In this document: one piece after another, positions 1 through 12,899 of the stretch
Numbering within the stretch: the stretch's first letter is position 1
Layout: each line of letters starts with the position of its first letter
NCBI GenBank assembly: GCA_003508835.1
Contig: PUFA01000203.1
Location: 1,084,501 to 1,148,500, forward strand
From: Eonycteris spelaea
Taxonomy: Eukaryota; Chordata; Mammalia; Chiroptera; Pteropodidae
Reading direction: 5' to 3'
Length of the DNA stretch: 64,000 nucleotides
Notes under the pieces: generated by a model
The model's database searches: none
What the model saw: the letters and a program-made list of their open reading frames with translations, nothing else
Told to the model about the DNA's origin: nothing
Translations under genes and position numbers: made by a program

Positions 1-640
1 AAAGCTTACTTTGTAAACTTGTGGAGTGCTACAAACTGAGGGACTTTTTTTTCCTCAAAGGCGTGGTGACTTTCTGCAACTTCTCTCCAACTTTCCAATT
101 CCAGGAGCACCAGATCCAGCAAGGCTGAGATGTGTGGGTTCATTTTCTGGGATAAGCTATCAGTCCCCTGAAAAATTAGCACTTACTGGGCTCCTACGTC
201 TGAAGAGGTGGCTCTTGGGAGGCAGGAAGCAAAGGGCGGCATCTGATTGTTCCAGCTAAGGAGGCGGCCAGGCCAGCTCCTTGTACCTCATTTTCTGACT
301 CACCCTTCAGTCCCACGGGCTGAGTAACTTTTCCAGCCTTGTGATTGTGGAAACTTGTTTCAGGAATAGCTAGCGGATGTGAATGGGACATAAGGTGACC
401 CCACCCCAGGCTCCAAAGTGGCTCCTACTGGAGCCCATACAGGCTGCTTGCTTCTGTTTGCAGGCCTAAATCACTGTTAAGGCCAGGCCAAGGGGCACAT
501 CTGGTTCCAAAGGCCCCACGTCCAGGGCCGGGAAACCTGAAGGACGGGGTGGCTCTCGGGTTGTTCCCACAGTGCTTCACGCAGTCCCTGGCCAGGGCTA
601 GTTCGAATCAGCCTGGGGCCCTGGATTTATTGCTTCCAGT
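1..640. other. Intergenic sequence at the window edge, no gene seen
   Basis: No exon with recognisable protein similarity, and no RNA gene, was seen here. By synteny the next gene beyond this edge should be MEF2D, but none of its MADS-domain coding sequence is visible. Confidence 0.5.
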
Positions 641-1720
641 TGGACCGATATCGCCCCCGCGCCCCCCCCCCGTCCTGCCACCCCCGACCCCCGCTCTGTA
701 CTCGTTTCCACGTGTTTACTGCTCTTGGGCCTGGCTCAGGCAGTGTGGCCTCGTAAAAGTGTGGTCCCCGCCTTCGCTGCGTCGCCGCCCGAGAGTCATT
801 CCCATTTACTGCGCATCGGCCGCCACGTGCCCCAAAAAAGCTTATGACGACACCGCGGGCCCGGAGAGAGGGCAGGGCCCCGCCTCCCGGGGTCAGGCGC
901 CCAAGCCCCGCCTTCACGTGACCGCGGCGCGCGCCCTCGCCCGTCACGACCGTCCGCTGGGAGCGGAGGCTGACGCCCAATCCTTGCGCTGCCGGCCAGG
1001 GCCGGGCGGGGCTCGGGCACAGCAAAATCGCCATCTAAGGCGAAGGGGAAGCAGAGAAGCAGAAGGCAGTAGACACTTGTCTAACCTGCCCCTCCAGCCC
1101 GTGAGGCTCGCGGAAGCAGACGGCGCGCCTCCCAAGCGCCCCGCAGCGTCTGGCACACAGTAGGTGCTCAGTAAGTTGACTGGCGACTCTCGTCGCACAC
1201 TGCACACAAACAGAGTGGAGCCTTACGCCGGCCCCGTCACGCCCCATTCACCCCCCGCCCCCGCCACTATGCTGCGGCAGGCGAGGGGCTCGCTCGGTAG
1301 CGCGAGCCAACGCTCCCAAGCCGGCCGCCCGCCCGCACCGTGACGGGCCCCTCCAAGCCAGCCGTCCACACTGCGGACGTGCGGACAAAGACCCAAACCT
1401 ACTCCCCGCGCCCCGCCCCGGCTCACCCCATTGGCCTCTTGTAATGACGGACGGGGTCTTCAGCCAACTGCGGCCTGGACAAGACGCATGCGTACACAAG
1501 ATTGAGCCCTAGATTGTGGGCTGCGTCTCACCGGGCCCGGGGAAGGGATGCGCATGCGCGGGCCTTACCTCCTCGCCTTCCCGGTCCCGGGGAGGCTCAG
1601 ATAGCGCCCCCTGGCCTCGTGGCCGTGTTCCCGGGCGTTCCGCCTCTGTCAGCGCTGCGAGGCGGGCTTGGCGCGGCCCGGAGGGTTCCTGGAGACTGGG
1701 CGAGTCTCCGTCCTGCTCTC
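640..1720. promoter_or_regulatory. Orphan CpG island with NRF1-type palindromes
   Basis: CpG dinucleotides are dense across about 1.1 kb, in contrast to both flanks. An NRF1-like palindrome (TGCGCATGCGCG) is at 1549-1560 and a weaker relative near 1484-1496. A CACGTGAC E-box is near 915, and a YY1-like ATCGCCATCT is near 1028. This is the composition of a broad TATA-less promoter. No exon with protein similarity follows on either strand, so it may start a non-coding RNA, a long isoform of the MIR9-1 host transcript, or act as an enhancer. The direction of transcription cannot be read from the sequence. Confidence 0.55.
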
Positions 1721-2179
1721 AGGGGTGACTCCACCGCGCCCCCACACAGCCAGAGAGCCACTGGCCTGGGTCTTTATGCAGAACCCCTCTGGGAGCTGCA
1801 GGCCGACCGTACCTAGCGTATTAACTTGAGGATGACGCTTCTCGGTTTACCAAGTGTTGTATCTCGGGGGTTCGCAGGAAAGCCCCCTCCAGTTAGTTTC
1901 AAGAAGCGACTCGGGAAGGCGAGGGGGCTAGGCCCGTGAGGGTGTCGCTGGGACTGGAACCCAGGCCGCCCCACTCCCCGTCCAGGGCTTCCCGTCTGCT
2001 CTCCGGGGAGTTTCGGTCTAGTTGAGGTGATGGCACAAAACGTAGGTAGAGCGAAGGTGCAGTTTCAGCCCATTTTTTTTAGCAGACGAGTGCTCGGGGC
2101 ATTCAGAGCAGGGAAAGTCACTTCGTGCCCCTGTGAGCCGTAAAGGCCCCGTGAAGAAGGTGAGGCCTCCAAGTCCACC

Positions 2180-2510
2180 CTTGGATTGGATAAACCTGAA
2201 GAACAATACTGAATGAAAAAAGAAATGCCAGAACACTACAAACTTTTGAAGTAATTTTTATAAATTCTGAAAACAAAATTAACGAATTGTTTAGGCATAT
2301 ACGATAAAACTTTTTAAAAGCAAAGGAATGATAAAAGTCATTAGTAGTTACCTTGGAGAGAGACAGGGCTGGAATGAGGATGAAAAAGGTGGATACTGTT
2401 GGTAAGGTTCTGGTTATTGGTTTATGGGTATTTCCTTATATATATGTATTTATATCACATATAATAATTACTCTTTTGTACATATAAAATAGTTTAAAAG
2501 ATGATAGTAA
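2180..2510. repeat. Old L1-type 3' fragment (AT-rich)
   Basis: An AT-rich block within GC-rich surroundings contains phrases typical of old mammalian L1 3' ends: a TGATAAAAGTCA-like stretch, then a 'gttaccttggagagag' phrase, then a TA-rich tail near 2437-2490. The family assignment is by memory of the consensus and is tentative. Confidence 0.4.
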
Positions 2511-5500
2511 AATCAACTCCTCCCCCAAAAAATATATGTCGCATAGTTGGAGAGAAAAGAAAAAGCCTGACCCGTGTTACAGTCGGTTTTTAGAGCGTTT
2601 CTACAAATTTTATCAGCTGATCCCAGAACAACCCTACAAGGTATGGTCTCTATGTTAGAGATGAAGAAATGCAACTGAAAGTTACCTAAGGCGGGTGAAC
2701 AAAGACAGTAAAGGTGGGAATGCAGAAGGCCAGTGGGGAGCCCCATGCAGCCAAACCTCCCACAGGCCAAGCACAGTCCCTCAACAGAGAACATGCTCAG
2801 TCAACGTGTTAAGTGGGTTAGTGACTGAACTTACTCATTACCTGGGTGTCTCATAGTGAAACAGGCCGCCTGCAAAAGAGCTGAGCACCCTACACCAGGA
2901 AGGGCTTCTCCATCTGGGTGAAGGTGGGGTACAAATAACCTCTGAGGTTCCTTTCAGCGTTCAGGCTCAGAGACTGAAGACAAAACTAGTGTTAAGATAA
3001 TAAGAACGAATCAAATAAAAATAAGATAATAGGACGCCCCACCAGGGTAGCGGAAGGGGCCAGCAAAGAAAGGCCTGGATAAAAGAGGCGTTTTGAAGTG
3101 AATGGGACCTGTTGCCAGACCGGGTGTGAGGTGCTGCTCACCGGGTTGTAGCTGCTGTCGTGTGCATTGTTGTGTGTCGTCGTATGTGGCCGCAGGGTGT
3201 TGTTCCATCCTGACTGCAGGAGTGGTGGTGCTCCACGTAAAACATGCTGCGGATGGACAGCCACTTACAAGTGCCCCGCAGGGCAGCCGACGTCACGGGA
3301 CGGTGCTCAGGAGTAATGAGGGTGAAGGCGCCTGGGCCCGGAGGCGTAAGGACCACGAAGAGATCTAGGTAGGGCTCCGGATATCCGTAACTGGAACTCT
3401 GTTTGCCTCTGTCGTCCCGCAGGGTTCTCTTCTTTCTTACAAGGCTTACCACACTGCATTGTACTTTGTGTGCATGTACAGAAGTGAGCTCGAGAGAGAA
3501 GGAGCCCTGCCTCCCTCAGGTTCGTATCTCACAGCACCCGGCACGAAGTGGGAGCTCCGTGGATATGTCCCGACTCGCACAGGGCCGTGTGCTGAGGTAT
3601 AAAGAGCATCGTTGGATCTCTCCGAGACCTGAACGCCCTCGTTTGTGAATGAAGCCAGCTAACCTCTGAAGTTCTTCTGAATTGTAGAATTCCGTTGTCC
3701 GACTGTTTTATGGATTATGAGGATTGAACTATCTGACCTTCAAATCCCTGTCCAACCCCAGTGGTCAGTGATTTTATAACACAGAATCGCAAGTCATCTT
3801 GTAGAAGTGACAGCTGCTCACATTCTCAAAAGAAAACGTGCAGAAGACAGAAGCAACATGCCGCTGTCCAAAACGAGAGGAGGGGCCATCGAAAGGGACA
3901 TAGAGGGATCAGTCTGAGAGGCGGGAGAGGCGATAATGGCAGGGGTGACAAATATGGACCCCCAGAGGAGCCAGACAGGTCAGGCACGAGTCAGTGGCTC
4001 TGCAGTGCGTGTCGGGGTGCAGCCGTGGCACCCCTCAGGAGCTCAGCTGCCTCGTGTTACCAACGCTCGTGTCTCCCAGTGTGTGAGATGAGCTGGAAAC
4101 TCTTGTTTAAAATCTTTTTTATGTGTTGGCCACTAATTCATATGATTTAAAAACTCTGCAGGGAAAATGAAATGAAACAAAGGAAACCTCACGTCTGTAG
4201 GCCAGACCTGTTGGGCCACCAGACCTTTACGGGGACTTTCCAGAAAGTTCTTTCTCTCCTTTTCCCTTCTACAACAAATTTCTTGACAATCAATTGCATT
4301 TGCTTTTCCTACCCCCTCTCTCCTCATTATAAGTTGGCTTCTCTCCTCAACTGGCTGCAGTTTCCAGGTGAAGCCTTTCTGGGCCGGCCAGGGTCTCTGC
4401 TGCTGAGTTCATCGAGATGCTCCAGCGAGGCTAAACGCACACTCAGATCAAGTGTGTGTTGTTTTTTTAGTCACCTGCCTGAGAGGTGTTCCAGCAGTGT
4501 TTACTGAGCCAAGACACTTTCTTGGGGACGTGTCACATAGGGATCTGGATGCACGGACCTGAAGCTCGAACGCGATTTAAGTGACAGACGCAGGTCGGGG
4601 TCGTCTGCATTCAGGTGGCTGCAGAAAAAGATGACACTTTTCTGAAAAGGAGTAAAGAAGAGAGGGCAGCCAAAGACAGGACCGCCAGGCGAGGAAACGG
4701 AGTGAGCGGAAGGGACAGAGTCAGCAGGGGGCGATGCATCCCCGGTACCAACAGCCAGCCCATCCCTGAAGAGTAACCGCACTTCCTCCGTACTGCTGAG
4801 CACAGGAGACCTCGCCTTTCCTCACCTCCGGAGTCCGGCATATCACACCTTTATCCCTCCTGCCTCCTTCAGTGGCCTCCTCCAGGTTACAGGGCAGGTT
4901 ACCCAGCTCTGCCCCGCCAGCCCCGTCTCCCCGGCCTGGCCCATGGGCAGGAGGGCGTTGCCATGGCCCAGCCCGGCCACCGGGGCAGCATCGGGGCCAG
5001 CTGTGTTGGAGAACAGGCCCTGTGAGGCTCCTGGCCACACAGTCTCCTCTGGGGCGCGGTGCTCTGCAGGGTGCTGCTTGGGAGCGCCACCCCTGCCCAC
5101 TCCTGTGTCCTCCGCCTCACGGCACACGCGGGCTCTCCAGCTGGACGTTTCCGCAGCAGGGGCCCCGGAGTGGGGGCCTGCGGCGCACCGAGCTCAGCCC
5201 CGAAGCCGCCCCGTCCCCGTCGGTTGCCTGCTCGACTTCCTCCTGCACCAGCTTCTTCCCCTGTGAGACGGGGCACTAATACCTGCCCTGTGAGCCTCAC
5301 GCGGCTGCCGTGAAAACTAAACGTCCTGCCACATGGTGATGCTCTGTCAGCCGTGAAGAGCCCCAAACGCTGTACCCTGCTGCCATCACCCCCATCGAGC
5401 CCGGGCCTCAGCCTGGAAACCCTGCGGGGGGCTCGTTGGCTGCTGCCTACAGAAGGGACCAGTGTTAGCCGCAGCGGGAGGGACAGGGGTGGACCTCTGT

Positions 5501-8404
5501 GTAACTGTCCGGGGAGCAGGGTGGGGAGCAGCAGGGGAGCAGGGGTGCCTCGAAGAAAGTGGGGTGCGGGGCGACCTGCTCCACAGTTGGCCAGAGGGAA
5601 GGCTTAGTCTAGTTTTGCCAGAAGATTAACCGAATCAGTGAATAAAAAATGTGCCCTGTGAATGAATTTGAGTGAATGAAAGAAATATGGTCCCTCTCTA
5701 GGGTAAGGGTTTTTAAGATCTGGGGACACTAGGTGGCAGCACAAGGCAACAAACCAAGAGAGGAGTGCCTCTTGCTGGCTGCTGCTGAAAGGAGGGTCAC
5801 CTCCCCTGTACCCGACTTTAAGCCCTTCTTCCCTTTCTCTACCTGTGTCCTCTCAAACGACAATGCTCTCTGTTGAGGTGAAGACCCCGAAGCAGGCAGG
5901 CAGAAGGTGGGGGGCAGGCGAATACGTGTTCCTCGGGGTCGGGTCCAGACAGCCCCTGAGAGCCCTGAGACCCGGAGTAGGAGGAGGGGCAGGGCAAACC
6001 GGGGTTCAGTCAGGGAAGCGTGTAGGTAGGACCCCCCGGGGTGAAGAAAGAGCTGGTGGCAGGAATCTTCTTTTTTTTTTTAATCAGCAGTGCCCTGAGA
6101 GTCACTGCGTCACCTGTCCCTACTCAGGACGCCTCACACGCCTCTCCAGTTTCTGGGTGGGCAGAGCCCTGCCTAGCACAGTGGAAGCGACGCGGAAGGC
6201 AGGCTGTGCGGTTAAATGGGAGCTGTCCATGTCATCCTTCCGTCGAGCACTGATTCTCTGCTGGAGGAAAGAAGCCCCAGCCCAAAGCCCGGGGCCATGG
6301 AGCGAGCCCCCATCCCAGCCAGGACACCCTGAGAACCACTAGTGCTAGCGGGGAGCCGATGGCGCGTCTCTGCACCGGGACACGGGTCACGGGCAGGCCC
6401 GACGGGAAGCCCCCTCTGCTTGGTTCGCAAGCCCTCGACGAGGTCCCCGTCCCGCTCCGCCTCCAGCCACCCCCCCCCCGGGTGCTCTGCTCAGCATCCT
6501 GTTTCTGCAGCCGTCCACGGGTGTGCGGCCAGCGATGCCCCCCCCATTTCCTGCGGCCACGGGACCACGGCCGCCATGTCACCCCCCTCCCTTCTCTGTC
6601 CGGCTGCGACCCCAGGCCTCCCTGTGTCCCCAGACCTCCCTTCTTCCGGCTCTTCCTTCACTGGGCTCTCTACACCCTTACTGTCTGTCTAATAATGCAC
6701 ATAAAACACCCAAAACGAAAAGCGATAAGCACCGGCGATGATCGGTGACCATGGCTCCTTTCTGTCTGCAGTGTTTGACAGTGACAAGAAATTTCACGTG
6801 CATCGTCTCATCCATTCACTCCCTAAGCAAATACTCGTCAAATGCCAGTTATGTGCCCAGCACTCCTCTGGGCACTTGACAGAGAAAGTAGCCAAATGGG
6901 CATGGCGCCTGCCTTCAGGAACGTTCGAGGACGCTTACGGTTTCCGGTCTGAGCCGACACGTGCCCCGCTTCGCATCAGAGCGTCTGCCCCGGGGAGAAG
7001 CACACAGCGGCCAGCTCGGCCGCCTGCCCAAACCCGAGCTCCGTCCTCTGCGCCGGTGGGCGGCCGCTCCTGACTCGACGTCCCTTGCGTCTGGGCTTTT
7101 CCGGTCATTCGCACATTCTCCTTCGTGCCAGCCCTAACGTGCTTGCCTCCGTCCCCTGTGCCTCCGTGAGCCTGCCCTCTCCCACGACGGCCCGTCCGTC
7201 AGAGACGGAGGGCAGGTGCCATGTCTCAGGCACCCACCAGTTTGTTCACGGTGCTTCATTTTTGAAGAGTCCCTCTTTTCCCGAGAATCATTTTAAGCGT
7301 GTCCCGTGTGCCAGGCGCTGCACGGAGCGTGTTCGTGTCACCTCGTTGGACCTTCCCTGTGAACCCTGCCTGTGTGGTGAGCGGCACTGACGCGGCCCGC
7401 CAGCGACGCGCCCCTTACGTGTGGCCGGGCCCCTCACCCTCACGCTCAGGGCTCATCCTGTCCTCGGGGCCCCGTCCTGCGTGGGCATCTCTCGTCAGAT
7501 GAAGCCCGTTCAGAGAGCAGTGACCGTTTCCCCCTCCTCGGTCTGCATGTGTCTTTCTCTCCCAGAGCCAGGGCACGGTCACTCCCAGCAGCCACCTCAC
7601 GCTCGGTCTGGGGCACGGAGCTGTGGTCACTTCGCTGTGCAGGGCCCGCCCGGCTCCCCCCACTCCGTGGCCAAACCTCGCCTGGCTCCGCGGCACCCCA
7701 GTCGAGCACGACCCCCCTCTCCGTAGAACTTCGACCCCCTTCCCTGGCCCGTGCCGCGTCCTGCCACGCGTGCCGGTCATCCGGGTCATCGCCTCCGCTC
7801 AGGGCACAGGCCTCGTCCCCCTCCGTGTCCCTGAGGGCCTTGCGCTCAGAGGTCTCCAGCGAACACTTGTCAGATGGACAGACCTTGTCAGTGGGAAGTT
7901 CGCCATTTGTCCTGAAATGTGCAGATGCTTTGCACATCCTGCTGCTCTCTTGTACAGAGCCCGTGTGGCTTCTCCACGGTGCGGGCACAGGCTCCGTCCG
8001 CTCTGCCCCCACGGCGCTCCGCGAGCTGTGCACTCGCTGCTTGAACTTCACAGTGAGCCAGGCGTGACCCCTGCTTTACAGACGTGGGCATGGGGCGTCA
8101 GGGACCCAGGGCCCGGACCAAGGCTGGAAAGCAGCAGAGCTGGACCGACTCCGGGTGCAGCCTTCCCGACGGCTGCTTGGTGGGAGGGAGGGCTGCCTGC
8201 CTCTGCAGGTCGTCCTGCAGGGGGTCACGAGGGTCACACACAGGCTGGCCACCCCTCTAGGGTCTGCAGCAGATGAGAAAACAGCTTAAAATGATGGTGG
8301 AGGGACAAGTGGGACAGAGTGACCAGGACAGGAGACTGGGGCGGGGAGGTCTGTTCTTTGAGTGCAGAACCCTGTCTCTGGTTCTCACCTCCGGGCCCTC
8401 TCGG

Positions 8405-8560
8405 AGATGCCACCTTCTCAGTGAGGTGTCCCCGGTCGGAGATTTCATTTCTCTCCCGTGGCCGTTATCACCTTTTACCCCATGACTTGCACGGCCTCGT
8501 CTCTGAGCTCGTCCTCCTGTGCCTACATTCCTCCCAGTTCCAGACATGAACTTCCCCAGA
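8405..8560 (+). repeat. L2 3'-end fragment
   Basis: The phrase 'cttctcagtgaggtgtccc', followed by pyrimidine-rich sequence, matches the usual L2 3' region (ccttctcagtgaggccttccc in the consensus I remember). It is strongly diverged. Confidence 0.4.
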
Positions 8561-9059
8561 GGCACCCCCCCAGCCTCACCCCCACGCCCCACTTACGAAG
8601 CCCTTTTGGCGACAGAGTATGAGAACACATGTGAAAAGCGTACAGAATGAATGACTTTTAGAAGGAATCAAATTGGTGTTTATGTGGATTTTCGGTCCTT
8701 TTCTCCACAGCTCTGCCAAGGGAGGGGTGACAATTAGATGCCTCAAAAGATTTCCTCACAGCCTCAGGTGGGGACTCAGAAGAGACTGGAGGGAAAGGGA
8801 CCCCAAGCGAGCGGGCTGAGGTGGCCTCAGAGCTGAGACACCGTGCTGGGCTGGCTCTCAGAGACCCCGGGGCCCTGCCCGCCCCCTCCCCATTCCCGTT
8901 GCCCAGGCTCCCGAGGATGGGTCAGGAGCATAAGTGACCTTTCACACCCCAGACAGGCTCGTCAGTCTCCTTCTCTGTCCCGCCTGCAGCAGGAGGGAGG
9001 GGGGAGTGGGACGGGCCTGTCACCTCTGGGCCACAATGCCCAGAGGAGCTGGAGTGGAG

Positions 9060-9200
9060 GGGTAAAGGGCCCGTTTACTTTGGCTCCGGAGGGACAATGT
9101 CAGCAGATGGTCTTTGATGGGATTAGCGGCGTAATCGCTAAGACCCTGGTAAATTGGAAAATGATCCATTATATTCCCCAAACCTTTGGCGGCTTCAGCT
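9060..9200. promoter_or_regulatory. Candidate conserved non-coding element
   Basis: An AT-richer patch contains a CAGATGG proneural-type E-box near 9104, a GGATTA bicoid-type core near 9119 and an ATTATAT run near 9169, while both flanks are GC-rich. No ORF explains it. Regulatory function is inferred from composition and motif density only. Confidence 0.35.
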
Positions 9201-9889
9201 CCCAGGGAGGGCGGGGCAGGGCCTGGGGGGAGGGCGGGGCAGGGCCCAGGCGCCTCGTTAGAAAGGACCCCCTCTGGGAGCAGCCAAATCCGGCTCGGAG
9301 AATTTGGGAAGGAGTTCGTTAGCTGTGTGAAGAGAGCACAGAAATGAGAATCCCCGCGTCCTCGCGGAGCCCGGTGCCCCGCCCCCGCCCCGCGTGGGTG
9401 TGCGGGCGTCCTCGCTGCCACCCCAGGACCGGACCCTTTCCATTCCCCGTCGTTCAGGGGGCTCTTCTCTGAGAATGAACAATACTGGGTCTTCTGTCTC
9501 AGAAGGTCAGCTGAGTCTCCTTAGAATCCAAGCGATCTCCCTCCACGGGGACCTCAGCCCACCGCCCCCTCGGAGGCTGCAGCCAGGAGCCGGCTGCCCA
9601 CTCCATCCCATGGAGGGCGACGAGAGCGAGCAAGGCCAGCGGGGCGAAAGGGGAGTGTGGCAGGGAGGGGAGGTGACAATGAATCACTCAGCCCAATCTC
9701 CTCCTCTCGCTCACCTCCACTCCCAGAGCCCCCCTCCGTGGGGGGACTCTGGGCTGAAGGGCCCCTGTGACACCCATTGGGTGTGACTCGAGCAGAGGGG
9801 GCACCCATGCAGGTTATAGTTTGTTATCTACAGTCCGTGTGACGTCTTGCCGTCATATGTTACTTAGCGGTTTATGAAGAAACCTCAAT

Positions 9890-10020
9890 GTGCAGTGTTG
9901 GGACCTTGTAACAGCCACACGAGGAGGCATCTGAACCCTTGGCAAGCAGGTCTAGAGAGAGCAAGTGACTTGCCCAAGGTCCCCAGGGTCGTAAGCGGAA
10001 GAGCCAAGGATGAAATTCGG
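9890..10020 (-). repeat. MIR SINE fragment
   Basis: The core phrase 'gcaagtgacttgcccaagg', followed by a remnant of 'tcacacagc', is the reverse complement of the MIR core. It is heavily diverged. Confidence 0.55.
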
Positions 10021-10100
10021 CGTCATTATACGTGGGAGCTGTTCATGTGGGCGAACAGAAGTCTGAAACATTTCAGTTCTTCGCTTCCCCACTTGTTTCC

Positions 10101-10216
10101 GAAACTTTATTGTTACAACCGTTCTTGAAGAGGCATCTGACAGCAATTGTATCAAATCGGAAACTTTATTGTTACAACCATTCTTGAAGAGGCATCTGAC
10201 AGCAATTGTATCAAAT
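10101..10216. repeat. Two-copy tandem duplication, 59-bp unit
   Basis: A 59-bp unit beginning GAAACTTTATTGTTACAACC is present at 10101-10159 and again at 10160-10216. The copies differ by about one substitution (gttcttg versus attcttg) in the aligned part, so the duplication is recent. It lies in an AT-rich, non-coding patch. Confidence 0.9.
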
Positions 10217-11599
10217 TTATAGAATTCACTTGGGGGATTAAAAACCAAAAACACAGTCAAAACATGTATTTTCCTATACATGGAGTTACCGCAATTCTCT
10301 GAAAATAAATACGTAAATGAGGAAGAGGGGGTCAGCTAGAAAGGCAGCACGAATAACTCAATTCCAAACAAAATCCCAACGCTTTCAAGTGCGTTCACTT
10401 TCACTATAAAAGATGACTCAGGTGACGAGGCTCCAGGACGAGTATGACTTGTACAGTATTTTATTTCAGGCTATTTCAGTGAACTGAGGGGTGTTTTTAT
10501 TTTAGTGTCATTTTTTAAAGGTGACACTTTGTTATATATTTATTTGGGATAATTTGAGGCCGACACAGGGCTGTGTAGAGCAGAAGACAGGAGGGCAGAG
10601 TAGAGAGGCAGCGAGGTGCAGGCATTCCCCATCTCCCCCCGCTGTGACCCCCAACTACGAAAATCAAAAAGCTGACTTGACAGTTCCGAGTTGGAAAAAA
10701 AAGCTGCTCAACGATTTCTTGAGCATCAGAGAAGGGCCAAGCAGGCAGCCACCGGCACCTGAGTTCACTGAGCTCGCAGCCCGGGGGCATAGGTTTACTC
10801 CCTCCCCTGACCCTTCAGCGGGAGGCCCAGCGGGTTTGGGAGAGTCACACAGCCTGGTAGGTGGCAGGGCTGGGGAGCAGACTGCTTCTTCCCCGCACCC
10901 TGCACCCGCCACCAAGCCACCGGGCCTTTCTGTCACCTCTGCCCAGACAGCCTTGGCAGGCTAGTCACCTCGGGGCAGGGCCCCTCCTGGGAGGCCCTCT
11001 CCCGTCCTGTTCTCCTGCATTACCCCGTAGAAGCAGCCCGCGCCTCGCCTGCATCAGCCCACGGCTCAGCCAGGCTGGCTCACACCTGCCCCGCATTAAT
11101 GCTGGTGAAGTGCGAGGTGTTTGGGGTGAACTGGTCGACCCAGCTAATCTGCGCTGGTCTCGCTCCTTCCCGCCCTGATGGTCCTCCCATTGGAAGCACT
11201 TTGGCGACCCCAGCCCCAGGCTCTGCTTGTGTACAGGAGGACAGGGTGGGGCAGGGTTCGGCCAAGGCCGCGCAGCGGGGTCGGGGCCCTTCCGCACACA
11301 CCCGCCCTCCCGGAGCGGTCTGGGGGTCTGCGGTGACGCTTATTCAGGTGGCCCCTGGTCCTCCCGCGGCTGTTGGAGATGCCGTGCTCTGGGCCCAGCC
11401 AGCCCCTCCTGGCTGTGAACCCCGAAAGCAGCTGCGCCCCTGCACCTGGGGACGGTGGGCTGCTGGGTCCCTCCCTTCCCCAGGCAACTTCTCGCGCCCG
11501 GAGGAGTCACGGCTTTCCCTGCCCCGCCTCCGAGCCACACGCTCAGAGTCCCCCAGGTCTGCAGGCTCCGGACTCCTTGGGGCCTGTGACAGGCGCTGG

Positions 11600-12700
11600 G
11601 GGGACAGCCTCCCCACCGGCGGCTGGAAACCTGAGGTCTCGGGAAGCATCCGGCAGCTCGAGGAGAAAAGGAAGGGCGCCGGCGTGCGGAAGGGGAGCGG
11701 GGCCGGCGCCTGCGGCCACGCTCGGGGAAGGCGCGGGGCCTTCCGCGCGCTCCGGCCCGCCCCGCTTTCCCTCGCCGGCGCCCGCCCCTGTCCCGTCCGC
11801 CTCCGCGGCGGCCCCGTCTTCTCGTCTCATCTTCCCTCTTCGGGCCTTGCCCTGCTCCTCTCTTCCCCGGCGCCTTCTGGTTATTAATTGCCGGGGTCCG
11901 GGACCAGTGGGACACTGCGGGCCCCAGTACGCACGTCTGGGCCGGTCAGGGCTTTCCCGAGGCCCCACTCGACGCCGGGGACCCAGGGGGCCTCTACAAT
12001 GACCTTGTGGTCGAGACCAGGGACACTGCGGAGAACTGCCCCCGCGAAGTGGAGGGTCCAGGGTCCGCTGGGCTTTATTTCCCGTGGGGGCGGGTTCAGC
12101 GGAGGCGGTGGGCCGAGGGGACCCTCTGTGTCCGCGTGGCCAGCAGGCGAGAGGGACTGGGGACCCTCCCGCGGGACTTTTCGCCCGAGCCGGGTCCGGA
12201 GCGGGAGGGAGGCGGGGATCCCCGGCCCCAGCGCCCCCTCCTTGTCGCCCCTCCCCCGTCGCGTCGCCCTCCCCCTCCCCGCCAGGGCCCCTCCCCTCGG
12301 AGCGCTTTTTTGCGTTTCCCTTGCCTGGTCGGTATTCACTGGAACATCTCTGATGTCTTTGGTATATTTCCTTTTTATTTCATTTAGCGTTATTTTATCT
12401 CTTTTGGTTTAACGTTTATTTCTTTCCAAATGGGTTTTGTTTCTGCTTTGCCTATTTCCGGGCCTCTCTCTTGCTTTCCGCTGACTGGGCGCCTCGTTCC
12501 TGCGCGCCCCCCCCCCGTGCTTCCGGTCGCCTCCTGGCGCCCGTTGTCCCCGGTCCGGAGCAAAGCGACAGGCCAGGGAGCGCCGGGAAGGAGGGCCGCG
12601 TGCGCGGTCCGCGCCTGGCTTGGGCCAGGCCAGGGCCGGATGGAGGGTCAGACCCGCGGTTCTCACGTAGAAGCCTCAGGGGCCGCGGAGCGTGGTCCAT
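11600..12700. promoter_or_regulatory. CpG-island-like region without a recognised gene
   Basis: CpG-dense sequence runs from about 11.6 to 12.7 kb and is split by an AT-rich patch near 12350-12430. Long frames on both strands (such as 11099-11887) reflect the lack of AT-rich stop codons. No TATA box, splice-anchored exon or protein similarity was found. Confidence 0.4.
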
Positions 12701-12899
12701 GAACCGCAAGGACACACACCGAGCCTCAGGGAGCGTGTGACCCTGGTACACGCACACCAACCCCCACACGCACGGCCGCGCACACGGTAAACGGGAATGA
12801 CAGAAGCCCACGAACCTCCTTGCCCAAGCCCAGCGGCTGAAGGTCTCCGCGCCAGCGCCAGCTCAGCCCTTCGCGGTGCGCCCCTCCCCCTTCCCTGAG

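Larger units (their letters stand above)
1750..9050. other. Gene-less stretch with old repeat fragments
   Basis: No supported exon was found. An old L1-like AT-rich fragment lies at about 2180-2510. Eroded MIR- or L2-type fragments lie near 2620-2720, 6800-6960, 7105-7380 and 8405-8560. The remainder is GC-rich single-copy sequence. The open frames here lack protein similarity that I recognise and have no supporting splice structure. Confidence 0.45.

Noticed and set aside
11099..11887. A 262-residue open frame on the plus strand
   Set aside because: CpG-island composition, no homology signature, no splice context.
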